From: an uncultured beta proteobacterium
GTDB lineage: Bacteria; Pseudomonadota; Gammaproteobacteria; Burkholderiales; SG8-39
Length of the DNA: 22,214 bases
Direction of reading: 5' to 3'
NCBI GenBank assembly: GCA_902826155.1
Contig: CADEDU010000058.1
Span: forward strand, 17,029-39,242
Part shown: in pieces, positions 9,101 through 18,332 of the stretch
How positions within the stretch are numbered: the first letter of the stretch is position 1
Layout of the letters: each line of letters starts with the position of its first letter
The notes under the pieces: generated by a model
Seen by the model: only the letters and a program-made list of their open reading frames with translations
What the model was told of the DNA's origin: nothing
Database searches by the model: none
Program-made: the position numbers and the translations under genes

Positions 9101-10201
9101 CGGCGCTCCGCCGAAGCCAAGGGGCTGGTGAAGGCCGATCAGCCGCTCACCGACGACGAGCTGGACCGTCTGATCCTGCGTCCCGGCTTCTCGACGCGCT
9201 CGCAGGCCACCGAGGTGTCCGGCCGCGGCATCGGCATGGACGTGGTCTACAGCCGCATCCTGCAGATGAAAGGCGCGCTCAGCCTGCGCTCCAACCCCGG
9301 GCGCGGCCTGACGATCGAGCTGCGCGTGCCGGCGGCGCTGCTGTCGACTCACGCGCTGCTGGTGCGCTCGCCGCTGGGCATGCTCGCGGTGTCGAGCCAC
9401 GGCATCGAGGATATCCACTACGTCATGCCCGAGCAGCTGCACACGCTCGGCAATGAAACGACCTATCGCGTCGGCGACACGGTCTGCGCTGTCAAACCGC
9501 TGGCGCAGTTGCTGGGCGCAGCGAACGAGGAGCTGTCCGAGAGTAAAACCGGCGCGGGCTTCCCCGCCCTTCTGGTGCGCCAGGACTCCGGCGCGATCAG
9601 CGTGGTGCGCGTGCCCGAGATCGTCGACAGTCGCGATCTGGTGGTGAAGCACCTCGGCCAGTACGTGCCCAAGTCGCAAGGCGTGGTCGGCGCCACCATC
9701 CTGGGTGATGGTGCGGTGGCTCCGGTGATCGATCTGCCCGAGCTGATGCGCACCCCGGTGGGCTCGTCTCTGGGCGGCGGTGACGAAGGCGGCGAACAGG
9801 TCCGCACCAACTACAGCCGGCACGTGGCCGGATCGCGGATGTCGGCGCTGGTGGTCGACGATTCGCTGTCGGCGCGACGCGCCACCGCGCAGTTCATGAA
9901 GGACGCGGGCTTCGAGGTGCGCACTGCGATCGACGGTCTGGAAGCCGCCTCGCTGCTCGAGAAATGGGTGCCAGACATCATGCTGGTGGACATGGAGATG
10001 CCGCGCATGAACGGGCTCGAACTCGCTGCGCACGTACGCGCGCGCGGCGACCTCGCCAACGTGCCGATCGTGATGATCACTTCGCGCTCGACCGACAAGC
10101 ATCGCAAGCAGGCCCAGGCGGCCGGCGTGAGCGTCTATCTCACCAAGCCGTTCAGCGACGATGAGTTGCTGCGGCATGTCACCGAACTGACCGCGTCGTA
10201 G
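6161..10201 (+). CDS. chpA: ChpA, hybrid chemotaxis kinase (accessory modules, Hpt, CheA core, CheW, receiver)
   Basis: 1346 residues. Order: module A (about 43-142), module B (197-298), acidic linker (299-405), module C (413-545), Hpt (about 575-680) with phosphorylatable His619 in AHTLKGAA, dimerisation region (about 735-885), HATPase (about 886-1055) with N930 in HMLRNSVDHG, DDGGGLD (970-976) and GRGIGMD (1021-1027), CheW-like domain (about 1060-1210), and receiver (1227-1340) with D1233-D1234, phosphoacceptor D1277 and K1329. It is the histidine kinase of the type IV pilus chemosensory system, cytoplasmic and docked on PilJ via CheW proteins. Pseudomonas ChpA has many true Hpt domains; here only one carries the histidine motif, and the other three N-terminal modules lack it. 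The stop is 2 nt from the next start, so expression is coupled. Confidence 0.93.
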   Translation: MDAPMAVEAGLAQEIAAPLESVIELLAAGWPAPGNAGPTLAVIESYLNQVELIAEAADTAHAQGLVWVCGLVEGQLLRLRGKPESITEAEQMLLFDWPILLTDYLGAPEDPETAAALIAHLQNEGWGDPLSAEDAQALCRMFPTGEDVADAREHAPQESAAVTSSSSTDSHQHESREAPAEPPARVGVEAAPSPAEDYDAQLAAVVEQAEARNLIGLSDACMRVQTHLLMWQESGTADSSGLASTQVERLEQFLAIAQTCLGSPNDPWAAQALVFELRDAGWPEPLDDEQAEMLQAMLLTAEDDEVLAPLADTDAPTSELEHVAAETPARQETAESLPIANEAVLESVQPTEDVEDIDAAVAEMLAGDDDTAQQTEEPAAELGAMDDPAQPVAMAPGDVSAEDEPHEHDVPEQLLGMLATEIDGLRGSLDELLGAASGGAGEAAQEALEQYRELIDRLGVAAEAVGALGLQRYLKTFVAPIRSATALRAEESAVLAKLPGLLMTHLGSPRDPSLPEGMVDLLRSDVWAAPLDKASAERHVAWLVAMRPVQEDTTAPKRAVQASAEDVSVALPDTISQELVDGLLQDLQVRTTEFSEAVQRIASGAGTLTDVDQAKRAAHTLKGAASTAGVRGIANLTHHIEDILIAFSTHQALPSGGLSEMLSNAADCLEAMSEAVTGTGPAPDDALAVLQSVLDWANRIDREGIPDDNAAANGADAAATATDKPDDAKEQTAATQEAMVRVPAALIDELLRLVGETMISTTQIRDRVRRIVRHSDSTSNQNSGFLQLAGELEQLVDSRAVATPNKEAAHGEDFDPLEFEHYSELHTVSRRMIESATDSREVNLGMRDDLSALNELLEAQERLHLQSQSVVMRTRMVPVSTMVSRLQRSVRQACRVLDKRVEMDVNGSETLVDSNILNELVDPLMHMLRNSVDHGIESAQARKQAGKSGTGQITLSFAREGNHVVVRCQDDGGGLDRDAIRRSAEAKGLVKADQPLTDDELDRLILRPGFSTRSQATEVSGRGIGMDVVYSRILQMKGALSLRSNPGRGLTIELRVPAALLSTHALLVRSPLGMLAVSSHGIEDIHYVMPEQLHTLGNETTYRVGDTVCAVKPLAQLLGAANEELSESKTGAGFPALLVRQDSGAISVVRVPEIVDSRDLVVKHLGQYVPKSQGVVGATILGDGAVAPVIDLPELMRTPVGSSLGGGDEGGEQVRTNYSRHVAGSRMSALVVDDSLSARRATAQFMKDAGFEVRTAIDGLEAASLLEKWVPDIMLVDMEMPRMNGLELAAHVRARGDLANVPIVMITSRSTDKHRKQAQAAGVSVYLTKPFSDDELLRHVTELTAS

Positions 10202-10203
10202 GC

Positions 10204-10701
10204 ATGAGCACTGCAACGCAAACGACCCAGTCCGCGGCGGCGGCGCAGTCCGCGCGCGTGGCGGCGCTCAAGCTCGACGCGCTCAACGTGCTCATTCCGC
10301 AGCAGGATGTGCGCACGCTCGAATCGTCGATCGACATCGACGCGGCTTCGCCCGTGCGTGGTGCGATCGGTTGGATCGCGTACCGCCAGGATCGCCTGCC
10401 GGTTTATTGCCTGTCGCAGCAGCTCGAGCCGATGACGACGATTCCCTCGGGTCGACGCGTGGTCGTGGTGCTGCAGACCAGTACGCGTGCCTATGGCTTG
10501 CTGTGCTCCGAGGTCACCTTGCTCGACAAGCTTGCGAGTTCGGTACAGGAGCTTCCCGACGCGATGGCCCTGCCCGGTTCGCCGATCTACGCCCTGGCGA
10601 TGCATGAAGGCGCGCTGGCGTGCGTGTCGTCGGCAGCGCGCATCCTCGCCAAGGTTGATCCCACTGCTAAGAACAACGCCACGAACGGAGCGCAGCGATG
10701 A
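10204..10701 (+). CDS. CheW-like protein (second coupler of the operon)
   Basis: 165 residues starting 2 nt after the chpA stop and sharing an ATGA overlap with the next gene. The beta-rich sequence, with a QDRLPVYCLSQQL segment and a later YGLLCSEVTLLDKL segment, fits a diverged CheW fold. The conserved R-G of the usual RGxxxPVxDL motif is not kept. The first 20 residues are low-complexity Thr/Gln/Ala. By position it likely joins the ChpA array or modulates it. Assignment is by fold pattern and context; partner specificity is unknown. Confidence 0.72.
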   Translation: MSTATQTTQSAAAAQSARVAALKLDALNVLIPQQDVRTLESSIDIDAASPVRGAIGWIAYRQDRLPVYCLSQQLEPMTTIPSGRRVVVVLQTSTRAYGLLCSEVTLLDKLASSVQELPDAMALPGSPIYALAMHEGALACVSSAARILAKVDPTAKNNATNGAQR

Positions 10702-11222
10702 AGCAGGCCGGCGCGTGGTTGCTCACGATCGCTCCCGGGCGCATGGTTGCGATCGGCGAGCGTGAGTTGAACCACCTGATTCACGAACCGACGATCTACG
10801 CGGTACCGCAAGCGCCGCGCCATTGCGCGCGCGTGATCGAATGGGAGGGTCAGATCCTGCCGGTGTGGGATCTGGCGAGCTGGCTGTACGACGCTCCCGC
10901 GGCAGACCCGATCGCAGTGATGGCAGTCGTGGGCTTCCAGCGCACGCGCCGCGAGCGTCCGCAGTTCGGGGCGCTGGCACTGCCGACCCCGCCGGTGCGT
11001 GTGCTGGTGCGCGACGATCAGGCATGCCCCTTGCCACAGGATCTTGCTGGCGTACAGGCGTTGGCGATTTCGTGCTTCAAGAATCAGGATCAGGCGGTAC
11101 CGATCATCGATCTGGCGCTGATGTTCTCGAGCGCTCTGGTGGGCGGCCGACCCGCACCACGGCCGGCCGCTCCAACGCCGAACACTGGGGCTCGCAAACT
11201 CGCGGCCAGTCTGCCCAGCTAG
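10698..11222 (+). CDS. CheW-like protein (third coupler of the operon)
   Basis: 174 residues; the ATG overlaps the previous stop by 4 nt and a ggag site lies at about 10686-10689. It holds IEWEGQILPVWDLASWL, which matches the G-x-x-x-P-V-x-D-L core of CheW, and a second strand set ending AVPIIDLALMF near residue 140. The last 30 residues are Pro/Ala-rich and probably disordered. Like its neighbour it should act in the receptor-kinase array. Having two divergent CheW proteins after chpA in the places where Pseudomonas carries chpB and later genes is notable. Confidence 0.75.
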   Translation: MKQAGAWLLTIAPGRMVAIGERELNHLIHEPTIYAVPQAPRHCARVIEWEGQILPVWDLASWLYDAPAADPIAVMAVVGFQRTRRERPQFGALALPTPPVRVLVRDDQACPLPQDLAGVQALAISCFKNQDQAVPIIDLALMFSSALVGGRPAPRPAAPTPNTGARKLAASLPS

Positions 11223-11267
11223 AGGACGCATCGGCACAACGTTTTTCTGTCGCAGGACCACAACACA

Positions 11268-12242
11268 ATGAAAGAAGCCAACGGGGGAAGCAAGGGGGAT
11301 AGCGCGCGGCAGGTGTTGCAACTGCCGGCATCGATCGCGCGCCTCAGTGCACTGGCAGGCGCCGAGCAGCGCGAGCACGCGATGCATGGCGGTGCCCAGG
11401 CAATGGTGCAGGCGTACATCGAGGAGGTGAAGCAGGTCGGACGCATCGCCGAACAGGACGATCTGCCGGGCCTGCTATGCCTGATCAACCTGCTCGAGGG
11501 ACAGCTGCTCGGCTTGCTCGGCGAGGCGCCACGGCTATCGGAGGGCGCGTTCACGCTGCTCGAGGAATGGCCGATGCTGCTGGCCGAGTACGCCGCGCAG
11601 CAAAGCACGCCGCATCGCGCCTACGCGATCGATGCGCTGGTGGCCTATCTGGAGGATCCTCGCTGGCCGGTGCCGCTGGCGGCCGCGACTGCACGCGCCG
11701 CCCGCGATCTGTTCATTCACACCGAGGACCGCTTCGATCTCAAGTCGAGCGCGCCGATGCGCGACGCCAGCGCGGAAGCGAGGCTTGAAACCGAGATCTA
11801 CGACGCGCTCGATGACGCGCTCGATCGCTCAGCGCGCATCAACGGGCGCGAGCCGCTCGCCGCCGACGCGTTCGCACGCGTCGACCACGCCACCCAGATC
11901 ACCTGGCTCGCCGACATGGCGCAGCGCAAGGGCGTGCATGGCGTGGTGCAGACCTCATTGCACGTGCTTGATCAGATCAGGCACTGGAAGCGCGTCGATC
12001 CGGCCAATCCTCGATTGAGCCCCGATCAACAGGAGCGCCTGACCCGCTATCTCACGCTGGCCCGGGCGTTCATGAGCACGCGTGAGCTCTCCACGATCAG
12101 TCACGGCCCGGCCAACGCCGAGATGCTTGCCGTCGATGCGCTGCTCACCGACCTGGCCGACAGCGCGTGGCCGTCGCCGTTCTCCGCCGACGACATCACC
12201 CGCGTGCGCTCGATCCTGATGCAGTCCGGTCGGCCCAACTGA
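11268..12242 (+). CDS. Uncharacterised protein built of two ChpA-type accessory modules
   Basis: 324 residues, all-helical in appearance, with no signal peptide or membrane segment; last gene of the operon, 45 nt after the third CheW gene, with an agga ribosome site. Residues about 46-149 and 207-317 each match the modules in the N-terminal half of ChpA. For example LLEGQLLGLLG, then EEWPMLLAEY (residues 75-108), parallels ChpA LVEGQLLRLRG, then FDWPILLTDY (71-104), and both end with W-x-x-P-(L/F). The pattern resembles an Hpt bundle, but the expected histidine position is Lys55 or Thr212. No known function is recognised. A scaffold, kinase-binding regulator or phosphotransfer decoy is possible. 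Confidence 0.85.
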   Translation: MKEANGGSKGDSARQVLQLPASIARLSALAGAEQREHAMHGGAQAMVQAYIEEVKQVGRIAEQDDLPGLLCLINLLEGQLLGLLGEAPRLSEGAFTLLEEWPMLLAEYAAQQSTPHRAYAIDALVAYLEDPRWPVPLAAATARAARDLFIHTEDRFDLKSSAPMRDASAEARLETEIYDALDDALDRSARINGREPLAADAFARVDHATQITWLADMAQRKGVHGVVQTSLHVLDQIRHWKRVDPANPRLSPDQQERLTRYLTLARAFMSTRELSTISHGPANAEMLAVDALLTDLADSAWPSPFSADDITRVRSILMQSGRPN

Positions 12243-12276
12243 AATCCACGCGCCCGCTCCGGCGGATCGCGTGACG

Positions 12277-12306
12277 TTGTTTGCCGGCCGGCGCATGGCG
12301 CACAAT
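12277..12306 (+). promoter_or_regulatory. Possible sigma-70 promoter of asnS
   Basis: TTGTTT (12277-12282) and CACAAT (12301-12306) are separated by 18 nt, about 38 nt upstream of the asnS start. Neither hexamer is a good match, so the call rests mainly on position and spacing. Confidence 0.25.
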
Positions 12307-12311
12307 GCGCC
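12290..12311 (+). promoter_or_regulatory. Overlapping alternative hairpins upstream of asnS
   Basis: ggcgca occurs twice (12290-12295 and 12297-12302), and either copy can pair with the single tgcgcc at 12306-12311, giving loops of 10 or 3 nt. The element ends 32 nt before the chosen asnS start. There is no T-run. It may be only a GC-rich coincidence. Confidence 0.3.
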
Positions 12312-12343
12312 TCGTCACCACTCCTTCCGTCCGAGTTCCGTCC

Positions 12344-13744
<1,401 letters not shown>

Positions 13745-13767
13745 GTATCGACGCTCTCCTCGCCCCC

Positions 13768-14589
13768 ATGACCACGCCCGATCAACCCCGCGTCGATTTC
13801 GCCGGAACGATGAGTTACGGCGACTACCTGCATCTGGATCAGGTGCTCAACGCACAGCATCCGCGCTCGCCGGATCACAACGAGATGCTGTTCATCGTCC
13901 AGCATCAGACCAGCGAGCTGTGGATGAAGCTGATGCTGCACGAGCTGCGCGCGGCGGTCGCAGCGGTGGCTCGTGACGAGCTGGGCAACGCCTTCAAGAT
14001 GATGGCGCGAGTGAGCCGCATCATGGAGCAGCTGGTGCATGCCTGGGACGTTCTGAGCACCATGACGCCGCCCGAGTACAGCGCGATCCGCCCGTATCTG
14101 GGCGAGAGCAGCGGCTTCCAGAGCTGGCAGTACCGGCAGATCGAGTTCCTGCTCGGCAACAAGAACCGCGCGATGCTCAAACCCCACGCGCATCGGCCCG
14201 ATCTGCTCGCTCAAGTGCAAGCTGCGCTCGAAGCGCCGTCTCTGTACGATGAAGCACTGCGATTGCTGGGGCGCCGCGGACTGGCGATTCCCCCTTCACA
14301 CCTGCAGCGCGATTGGTCGATGCCGTACAGCGCGAGCAGCGAGGTCGAGCAGGCGTGGCTGGCGGTGTATCGCGATCCGCAGCAGCATTTCGAGCTGTAC
14401 CAGCTCGGCGAAGAGCTGACCGACATCGAAGACGCATTCCGGCTCTGGCGTTTCCGGCACGTGACCACGGTCGAGCGCGTGATCGGCTTCAAGCGCGGCA
14501 CCGGCGGCACCAGCGGCGTCTCCTACCTGCGTCGCATGCTCGACGTGGTGCTGTTTCCCGAGATCTGGACCTTGCGCACGGCGTTGTAA
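13768..14589 (+). CDS. kynA: Tryptophan 2,3-dioxygenase
   Basis: 273 residues. Haem enzyme that opens the indole ring of L-tryptophan to N-formylkynurenine, the first step of the kynurenine route. Recognised by [13 protein letters not shown] (active-site H46), Y104 and R108 before [10 protein letters not shown], and axial haem ligand H231 in [18 protein letters not shown], with GTGGTSG after it. Spacing of H46, Y104 and R108 equals that of H55, Y113 and R117 in the Xanthomonas enzyme. ATG 13768 starts 23 nt after the asnS stop; no clear ribosome site is seen, and M15 (13810) is an alternative start. The usual partners kynB and kynU are not in the window. Confidence 0.95.
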   Translation: MTTPDQPRVDFAGTMSYGDYLHLDQVLNAQHPRSPDHNEMLFIVQHQTSELWMKLMLHELRAAVAAVARDELGNAFKMMARVSRIMEQLVHAWDVLSTMTPPEYSAIRPYLGESSGFQSWQYRQIEFLLGNKNRAMLKPHAHRPDLLAQVQAALEAPSLYDEALRLLGRRGLAIPPSHLQRDWSMPYSASSEVEQAWLAVYRDPQQHFELYQLGEELTDIEDAFRLWRFRHVTTVERVIGFKRGTGGTSGVSYLRRMLDVVLFPEIWTLRTAL

Positions 14590-14749
14590 GCCGGCGCGTA
14601 GGCTTCGTCCGACCCGCCCGGGGCACGCTCGTCCGACATCCCGCCTCCATGGGACACGCGGCGGCACGCATCGCATATGCTTGCGTCCGTTCGTTTGACG
14701 CACCCGTTCTGCATCCGATTCGTCTCGCTACGACCGCGCCCCATTCGCC

Positions 14750-15961
14750 GTGAACGCACCCTCCCCGCACCGATCCCGCTCATTCACCGACGTCACCTAC
14801 GACGAAGCCGTGCGTCGCACGCACGCACTGGTGCCGTTCCTGAAAGAGCAGGCTTCTGCCATCGAGCAGACCACTCATATGCCACCCGCAGTCATGGACG
14901 CGTTCCACGAAAGCGGTCTGCTGCGCTGCCTGCAGCCCAAGGCCTGGGGCGGCATGGAGCTGCCGTTCATCGCGTACTTCGATCTGCCGGAGATCCTCGG
15001 GCGTGGCGATGCATCGGCGGCTTGGACGTTCGCCAATCTCGCTTCGCATCATCGCAATCTCGCGCAGTGGGACGATCGCGCGCAGGCCGAGGTGTGGATC
15101 GACGATCCCGACGCAGGCATTGCTTCGGGCATCGCGTATGCCCAAGGGCGCGGCAAGCGCGTCGACGGCGGCCTGCTGCTGAGCGGCCAATGGGGGTTCT
15201 CCTCGGGCGTGGATGTGTCGACGTGGAACATGCTCGCTTGCGTGGTGATGGAAGGTGACAAGCCGGTCGACTGGGTGATGAACCTGGTGCCGGCGAGCGA
15301 CTACGAAATCATCGACGACTGGCGCACGCTCGGCCTGCGCGGCACCGGCAGCCGCACCGTGCGCTGCAAGGACGTGTTCGTGCCGGCCCACCGCGCCCTG
15401 TCGATGCACGTCGCACGTACCGGGCATTTCTTTCCCGGCCTCAACACCCACACCAACCCGATGTACAAGGTGCCCACGCCGGCGCTCGGCGGCTATTGCA
15501 TCGCCGGGGCGCTGATCGGCAGTGCGCAGGCCGCGGTGGACGCGACGATCGCCGCCGTCAAGGCGCGCAGCACCAACTACACCAGCGCCAAGATGCGCGA
15601 CTTCCAGACGGTGCAACTGCGCGTCGGTGCGGCCGCGGCGAGGATCGACGGCGTACGCACCTGGTTTCGCACCGACTGCCTGGCGGCGGCGGCGCGCTAC
15701 GACGCGGGCCAGACGCTCGACATCGAGGAGAAGCTGCGTCACAAGCGCAATCTCGCCGTCGGCATGAAGCTCGTGCACGAGGCGGTCGATTCACTCTACG
15801 AGATGGCCGGCGCGCAAGGCATCTACGACAACGAACCTTTGCAACGCATCTTCCGAGATGCGCATGCGGGCGCGGCGCACTTCTCGTTCAGCGTCGATGC
15901 GCAGGTGCCGCCGTGGGGGCTGCACGCGCTGGGCGGCGAGGTGAAGAGCCCGACGCTGTAG
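14750..15961 (+). CDS. Acyl-CoA dehydrogenase-fold flavin-dependent enzyme (monooxygenase/hydroxylase-like)
   Basis: 403 residues with the acyl-CoA dehydrogenase layout: helical N-terminal domain (about 15-125), beta middle domain (SGQWGFSSGVDVSTWN, then LRGTGSRTVRCKDVFVPAHR, about 135-225) and a C-terminal helical domain (about 245-390). The pattern is closest to the two-component flavin monooxygenases of the HpaH/HsaA type, which use reduced flavin to hydroxylate aromatic or related substrates. True acyl-CoA dehydrogenases usually have a catalytic Glu that I cannot place here. The start is GTG 14750 with no strong ribosome site. No flavin reductase gene is adjacent, though the convergent LLM enzyme is also flavin-dependent. 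Substrate unknown. Confidence 0.85.
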   Translation: MNAPSPHRSRSFTDVTYDEAVRRTHALVPFLKEQASAIEQTTHMPPAVMDAFHESGLLRCLQPKAWGGMELPFIAYFDLPEILGRGDASAAWTFANLASHHRNLAQWDDRAQAEVWIDDPDAGIASGIAYAQGRGKRVDGGLLLSGQWGFSSGVDVSTWNMLACVVMEGDKPVDWVMNLVPASDYEIIDDWRTLGLRGTGSRTVRCKDVFVPAHRALSMHVARTGHFFPGLNTHTNPMYKVPTPALGGYCIAGALIGSAQAAVDATIAAVKARSTNYTSAKMRDFQTVQLRVGAAAARIDGVRTWFRTDCLAAAARYDAGQTLDIEEKLRHKRNLAVGMKLVHEAVDSLYEMAGAQGIYDNEPLQRIFRDAHAGAAHFSFSVDAQVPPWGLHALGGEVKSPTL

Positions 15962-15990
15962 CCGCGCCCGGAATCTGCGGCCTGCTAGCG

Positions 15991-17010
15991 CTACGCCGCC
16001 GATTGCAACGGCGCTTTCTGCGCCGCGATGCCCGCGAGCAGTTCGTACGAACGCAGCCGTGCCGCGTGGCTATGCAACGCGCACGCGACGATCAGCTCGT
16101 CGGCTTTGGTCCGCTCGATGAAAGCGTCGAGCTGCGTGGCCACGCTGGCCGGTGCGCCGTGCGCTGATGCCGCCAGCATGCGCGCCACACCAGCCTTCTC
16201 GTGCGGGCTCCATAGCTGCTCCAGTTCGGCCGGGGCGATCGGCCGCGGCAGCGGACCACGCCGTCCGCGATGCATGCCGAGGAACCGCAGCTGCAGCGAC
16301 GTGAAGTGGAACGCGGCCTCGTCTTCGGTGTCGGCCACGACGATGTTCACGCCGACCATCGCATGCGGTTTGGCCAAGGTCTCCGACGGCCGGAACGTGC
16401 TGCGATACGCCTCCAGCGCCTGGAACAGCAGATCGGGCGCGAAGTGCGAAGCGAACGCGAACGGCAAGCCGAGATACGCCGCGAGCTGCGCGCTGTAGAG
16501 GCTCGAACCGAGCAGCCAGATCGGCACCCGCGTTCCCACGCCGGGAATCGCGCGCACGGCCTGCCCCGGCTGCTGCGCATCGAGATACGCCTGCAGTTCG
16601 AGCACGTCCTGCGGGAAGCCGTCTTCGTCGTTGCCCGCGAGCGTGCGACGCAACGCCTGCATCGTGTGGCGGTCGGTGCCCGGTGCGCGCCCCAGGCCCA
16701 GGTCGATGCGGCCGGGATAGAGCGTCGCCAGCGTGCCGAAGTGCTCGGCGATCACCAGCGGCGCGTGATTGGGCAGCATGATCCCGCCGGATCCGACGCG
16801 AATAGTGCTGGTGCCGCTGGCGACATGACCGATCAACACCGATGTGGCCGAGCTCGCCACGCCGTCCATGTTGTGGTGCTCGGCGAGCCAGTAACGCTGA
16901 TAACCCCAGCGCTCGGCGTGCTGCGCCAGATCGAGCGTATTGCGGAACGACTCCGCCGCGTCGCCGCCTTCGACGATCGGCGATAGATCGAGAATGGATA
17001 ACGGAATCAT
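15991..17010 (-). CDS. LLM-class flavin-dependent oxidoreductase (luciferase-like)
   Basis: 339 residues with the bacterial luciferase-like TIM-barrel pattern: N-terminal LSILDLSPI, then [23 protein letters not shown] (about residues 30-52), [25 protein letters not shown] (70-94) and [16 protein letters not shown] (97-112). This set is typical of the YhbW/MsnO8-type subgroup, which uses FMNH2 or a similar flavin; physiological substrates are mostly unknown. Cytoplasmic, no signal peptide. It converges on the flavin monooxygenase-like gene with a gap of 29 nt. The ATG at 17010 has no obvious Shine-Dalgarno sequence. Confidence 0.9.
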   Translation of the reverse strand: MIPLSILDLSPIVEGGDAAESFRNTLDLAQHAERWGYQRYWLAEHHNMDGVASSATSVLIGHVASGTSTIRVGSGGIMLPNHAPLVIAEHFGTLATLYPGRIDLGLGRAPGTDRHTMQALRRTLAGNDEDGFPQDVLELQAYLDAQQPGQAVRAIPGVGTRVPIWLLGSSLYSAQLAAYLGLPFAFASHFAPDLLFQALEAYRSTFRPSETLAKPHAMVGVNIVVADTEDEAAFHFTSLQLRFLGMHRGRRGPLPRPIAPAELEQLWSPHEKAGVARMLAASAHGAPASVATQLDAFIERTKADELIVACALHSHAARLRSYELLAGIAAQKAPLQSAA

Positions 17011-17016
17011 GGGGCG

Positions 17017-17053
17017 CTGACGATGCGGAGACTGACGATGCGGAGACTGACCA
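17017..17053. repeat. Short tandem repeat, 15-nt unit, 2.5 copies
   Basis: The unit ctgacgatgcggaga occurs at 17017-17031 and 17032-17046, and a third copy begins with ctgacca (17047-17053). It sits immediately upstream of the LLM oxidoreductase start, in its 5' leader. A ccggc-gac-gccgg imperfect palindrome follows at 17061-17073. Confidence 0.75.
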
Positions 17054-17165
17054 TACGGTCCCGGCGACGCCGGACCGATGGTGCCCGATTTGATATGCGG
17101 GATCGCTCAGGCACAACTACCCGAGCGGGTCGCCGTTATATAGCGGGCCGCCCACGCACGCAAGC

Positions 17166-18230
17166 TCAACGCAGCCGGCTGAACCACGCAAACGATAGCG
17201 CCGCGGCTGTGATCGCGAACAGCGCTGCGGCCGCACTGAAAATCGCGCCGAGTTCGGTCTCTTTCTTCTCCAGGACGAGCTTGCTGCTCAGCGTCTCGTA
17301 GACCTTCTTCAGATCGGCCGACGTACCGGCAAAGAAGTACTCCCCTTTAGTGATGTCGGCCACGGTCTTGAGCGCTTCCTCGTCGAGCAGCATGTACATC
17401 GACCAGCCGCCCATGTCGACTTGTCCGCCGCCCCGCGATCCGAAGCCCACGGTGTAGACGCGCACGCCGCGGTCGGCCGCGAGCTTCGCCGCATCGACCG
17501 GATCGGGGCCGGTGGTGCGCCGGCCATCGCTCAACAGGATGATCACCCCCGAGCTGTACGAGCCGGGCGGCACCGGGGTGAACGGCTTGTCCGGTGCGGC
17601 CGATTTCTTCTCGGCTTTCTCCTTGCTGCCGATCGCGCCGCTCGATGTGCCGAACCGCGAACCGAAATTGTACGAATCAAGATCGATCCCGGAATCGGGC
17701 AGCAGCGTCGCCAGCGACATGATCAGTCCACTGCCGGTGGCCGTATGCCGCTGCAACTGGAAGCGCTCGAGCGAGGCGAGCAACGCCTCACGGTCCTGCG
17801 TCGGGGCCTGTACCACCGTGGCCGAACCCGCAAACGACACGATGCCCACGCGCACTTTCGCCGGCAGCTCTTCGATGAAGGTCTTGGCCGCGAGTTGCGC
17901 CGCGGAGATGCGGTTGGGCTCCATGTCGGTGGCGCGCATGCTGCCCGACACGTCGATGGCGAGGATGATCGTCTGCTGCTGCGAGGGCAGCGTGATCTGG
18001 CCGCTGGGCCGTGCCACCGCGAGCAGCATGGCAACCAACGCGAGCAGCAACAGCAGCGGTGGCAGATGGCGCCGCACCCGCTGGCCCGGACCGATCGCCG
18101 CCCTGACCAACCCGACGCTCGCGTAGCGCAGCGCCGCCTTGCTGCGCCGACGCAGCGCATACACATACGTGCCAATCAGCAAGGGCACCGCGGCGAGAAG
18201 CCACAGCATCGACGGCCACAGGAAGCGCAT
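17166..18230 (-). CDS. BatA-like VWA-domain membrane protein
   Basis: 354 residues. TM helix about 7-26, second about 57-74, then a VWA domain with the metal-ion-dependent adhesion site D93-x-S95-x-S97 (AIDVSGSM), a TGSGL segment near 165 and LLSDGRR in the later half, and a C-terminal TM helix near 328-348. The N-terminal helices plus VWA are the layout of BatA/aerotolerance-type proteins, which present a VWA domain on the membrane and often work with MoxR AAA+ ATPases. Residues about 180-225 form a charged, low-complexity insertion (SKEKAEKK) before the LLSDG strand. An aggag site precedes the ATG. No moxR, DUF58 or second VWA gene is adjacent here, so its role is unknown. Confidence 0.88.
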   Translation of the reverse strand: MRFLWPSMLWLLAAVPLLIGTYVYALRRRSKAALRYASVGLVRAAIGPGQRVRRHLPPLLLLLALVAMLLAVARPSGQITLPSQQQTIILAIDVSGSMRATDMEPNRISAAQLAAKTFIEELPAKVRVGIVSFAGSATVVQAPTQDREALLASLERFQLQRHTATGSGLIMSLATLLPDSGIDLDSYNFGSRFGTSSGAIGSKEKAEKKSAAPDKPFTPVPPGSYSSGVIILLSDGRRTTGPDPVDAAKLAADRGVRVYTVGFGSRGGGQVDMGGWSMYMLLDEEALKTVADITKGEYFFAGTSADLKKVYETLSSKLVLEKKETELGAIFSAAAALFAITAAALSFAWFSRLR

Positions 18231-18332
18231 GGGCAGCGGCTCCTACGCGGACAAGGGATCGCATCGACTCTAGCACCGTTCGCCTGTCTGCCGCATCGAC
18301 CTCACCCGATTCGGCTAACCTCCGATCGGCGG

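Noticed and set aside
8117..10216. A 699-codon open frame on the minus strand opposite chpA
   Set aside because: Long antisense frames are common in GC-rich DNA. Its translation is His/Arg/Ala-rich without domains, and the plus strand clearly encodes ChpA.
12281..12343. Earlier in-frame starts for asnS (12281 or ATG 12305)
   Set aside because: ATG 12344 gives exactly the 466 residues and the N-terminus expected from E. coli AsnS; the upstream residues are not conserved.
15961..15990. A terminator between the convergent genes ending at 15961 and 15991
   Set aside because: Only a 5-bp gccgc/gcggc stem with an 11-nt loop is present and no T-run follows.
17166..18230. The charged insertion of the VWA protein as a novel domain
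   Set aside because: Similar insertions occur in BatA-like VWA proteins of related bacteria as far as I recall, so it is probably an ordinary subfamily trait.
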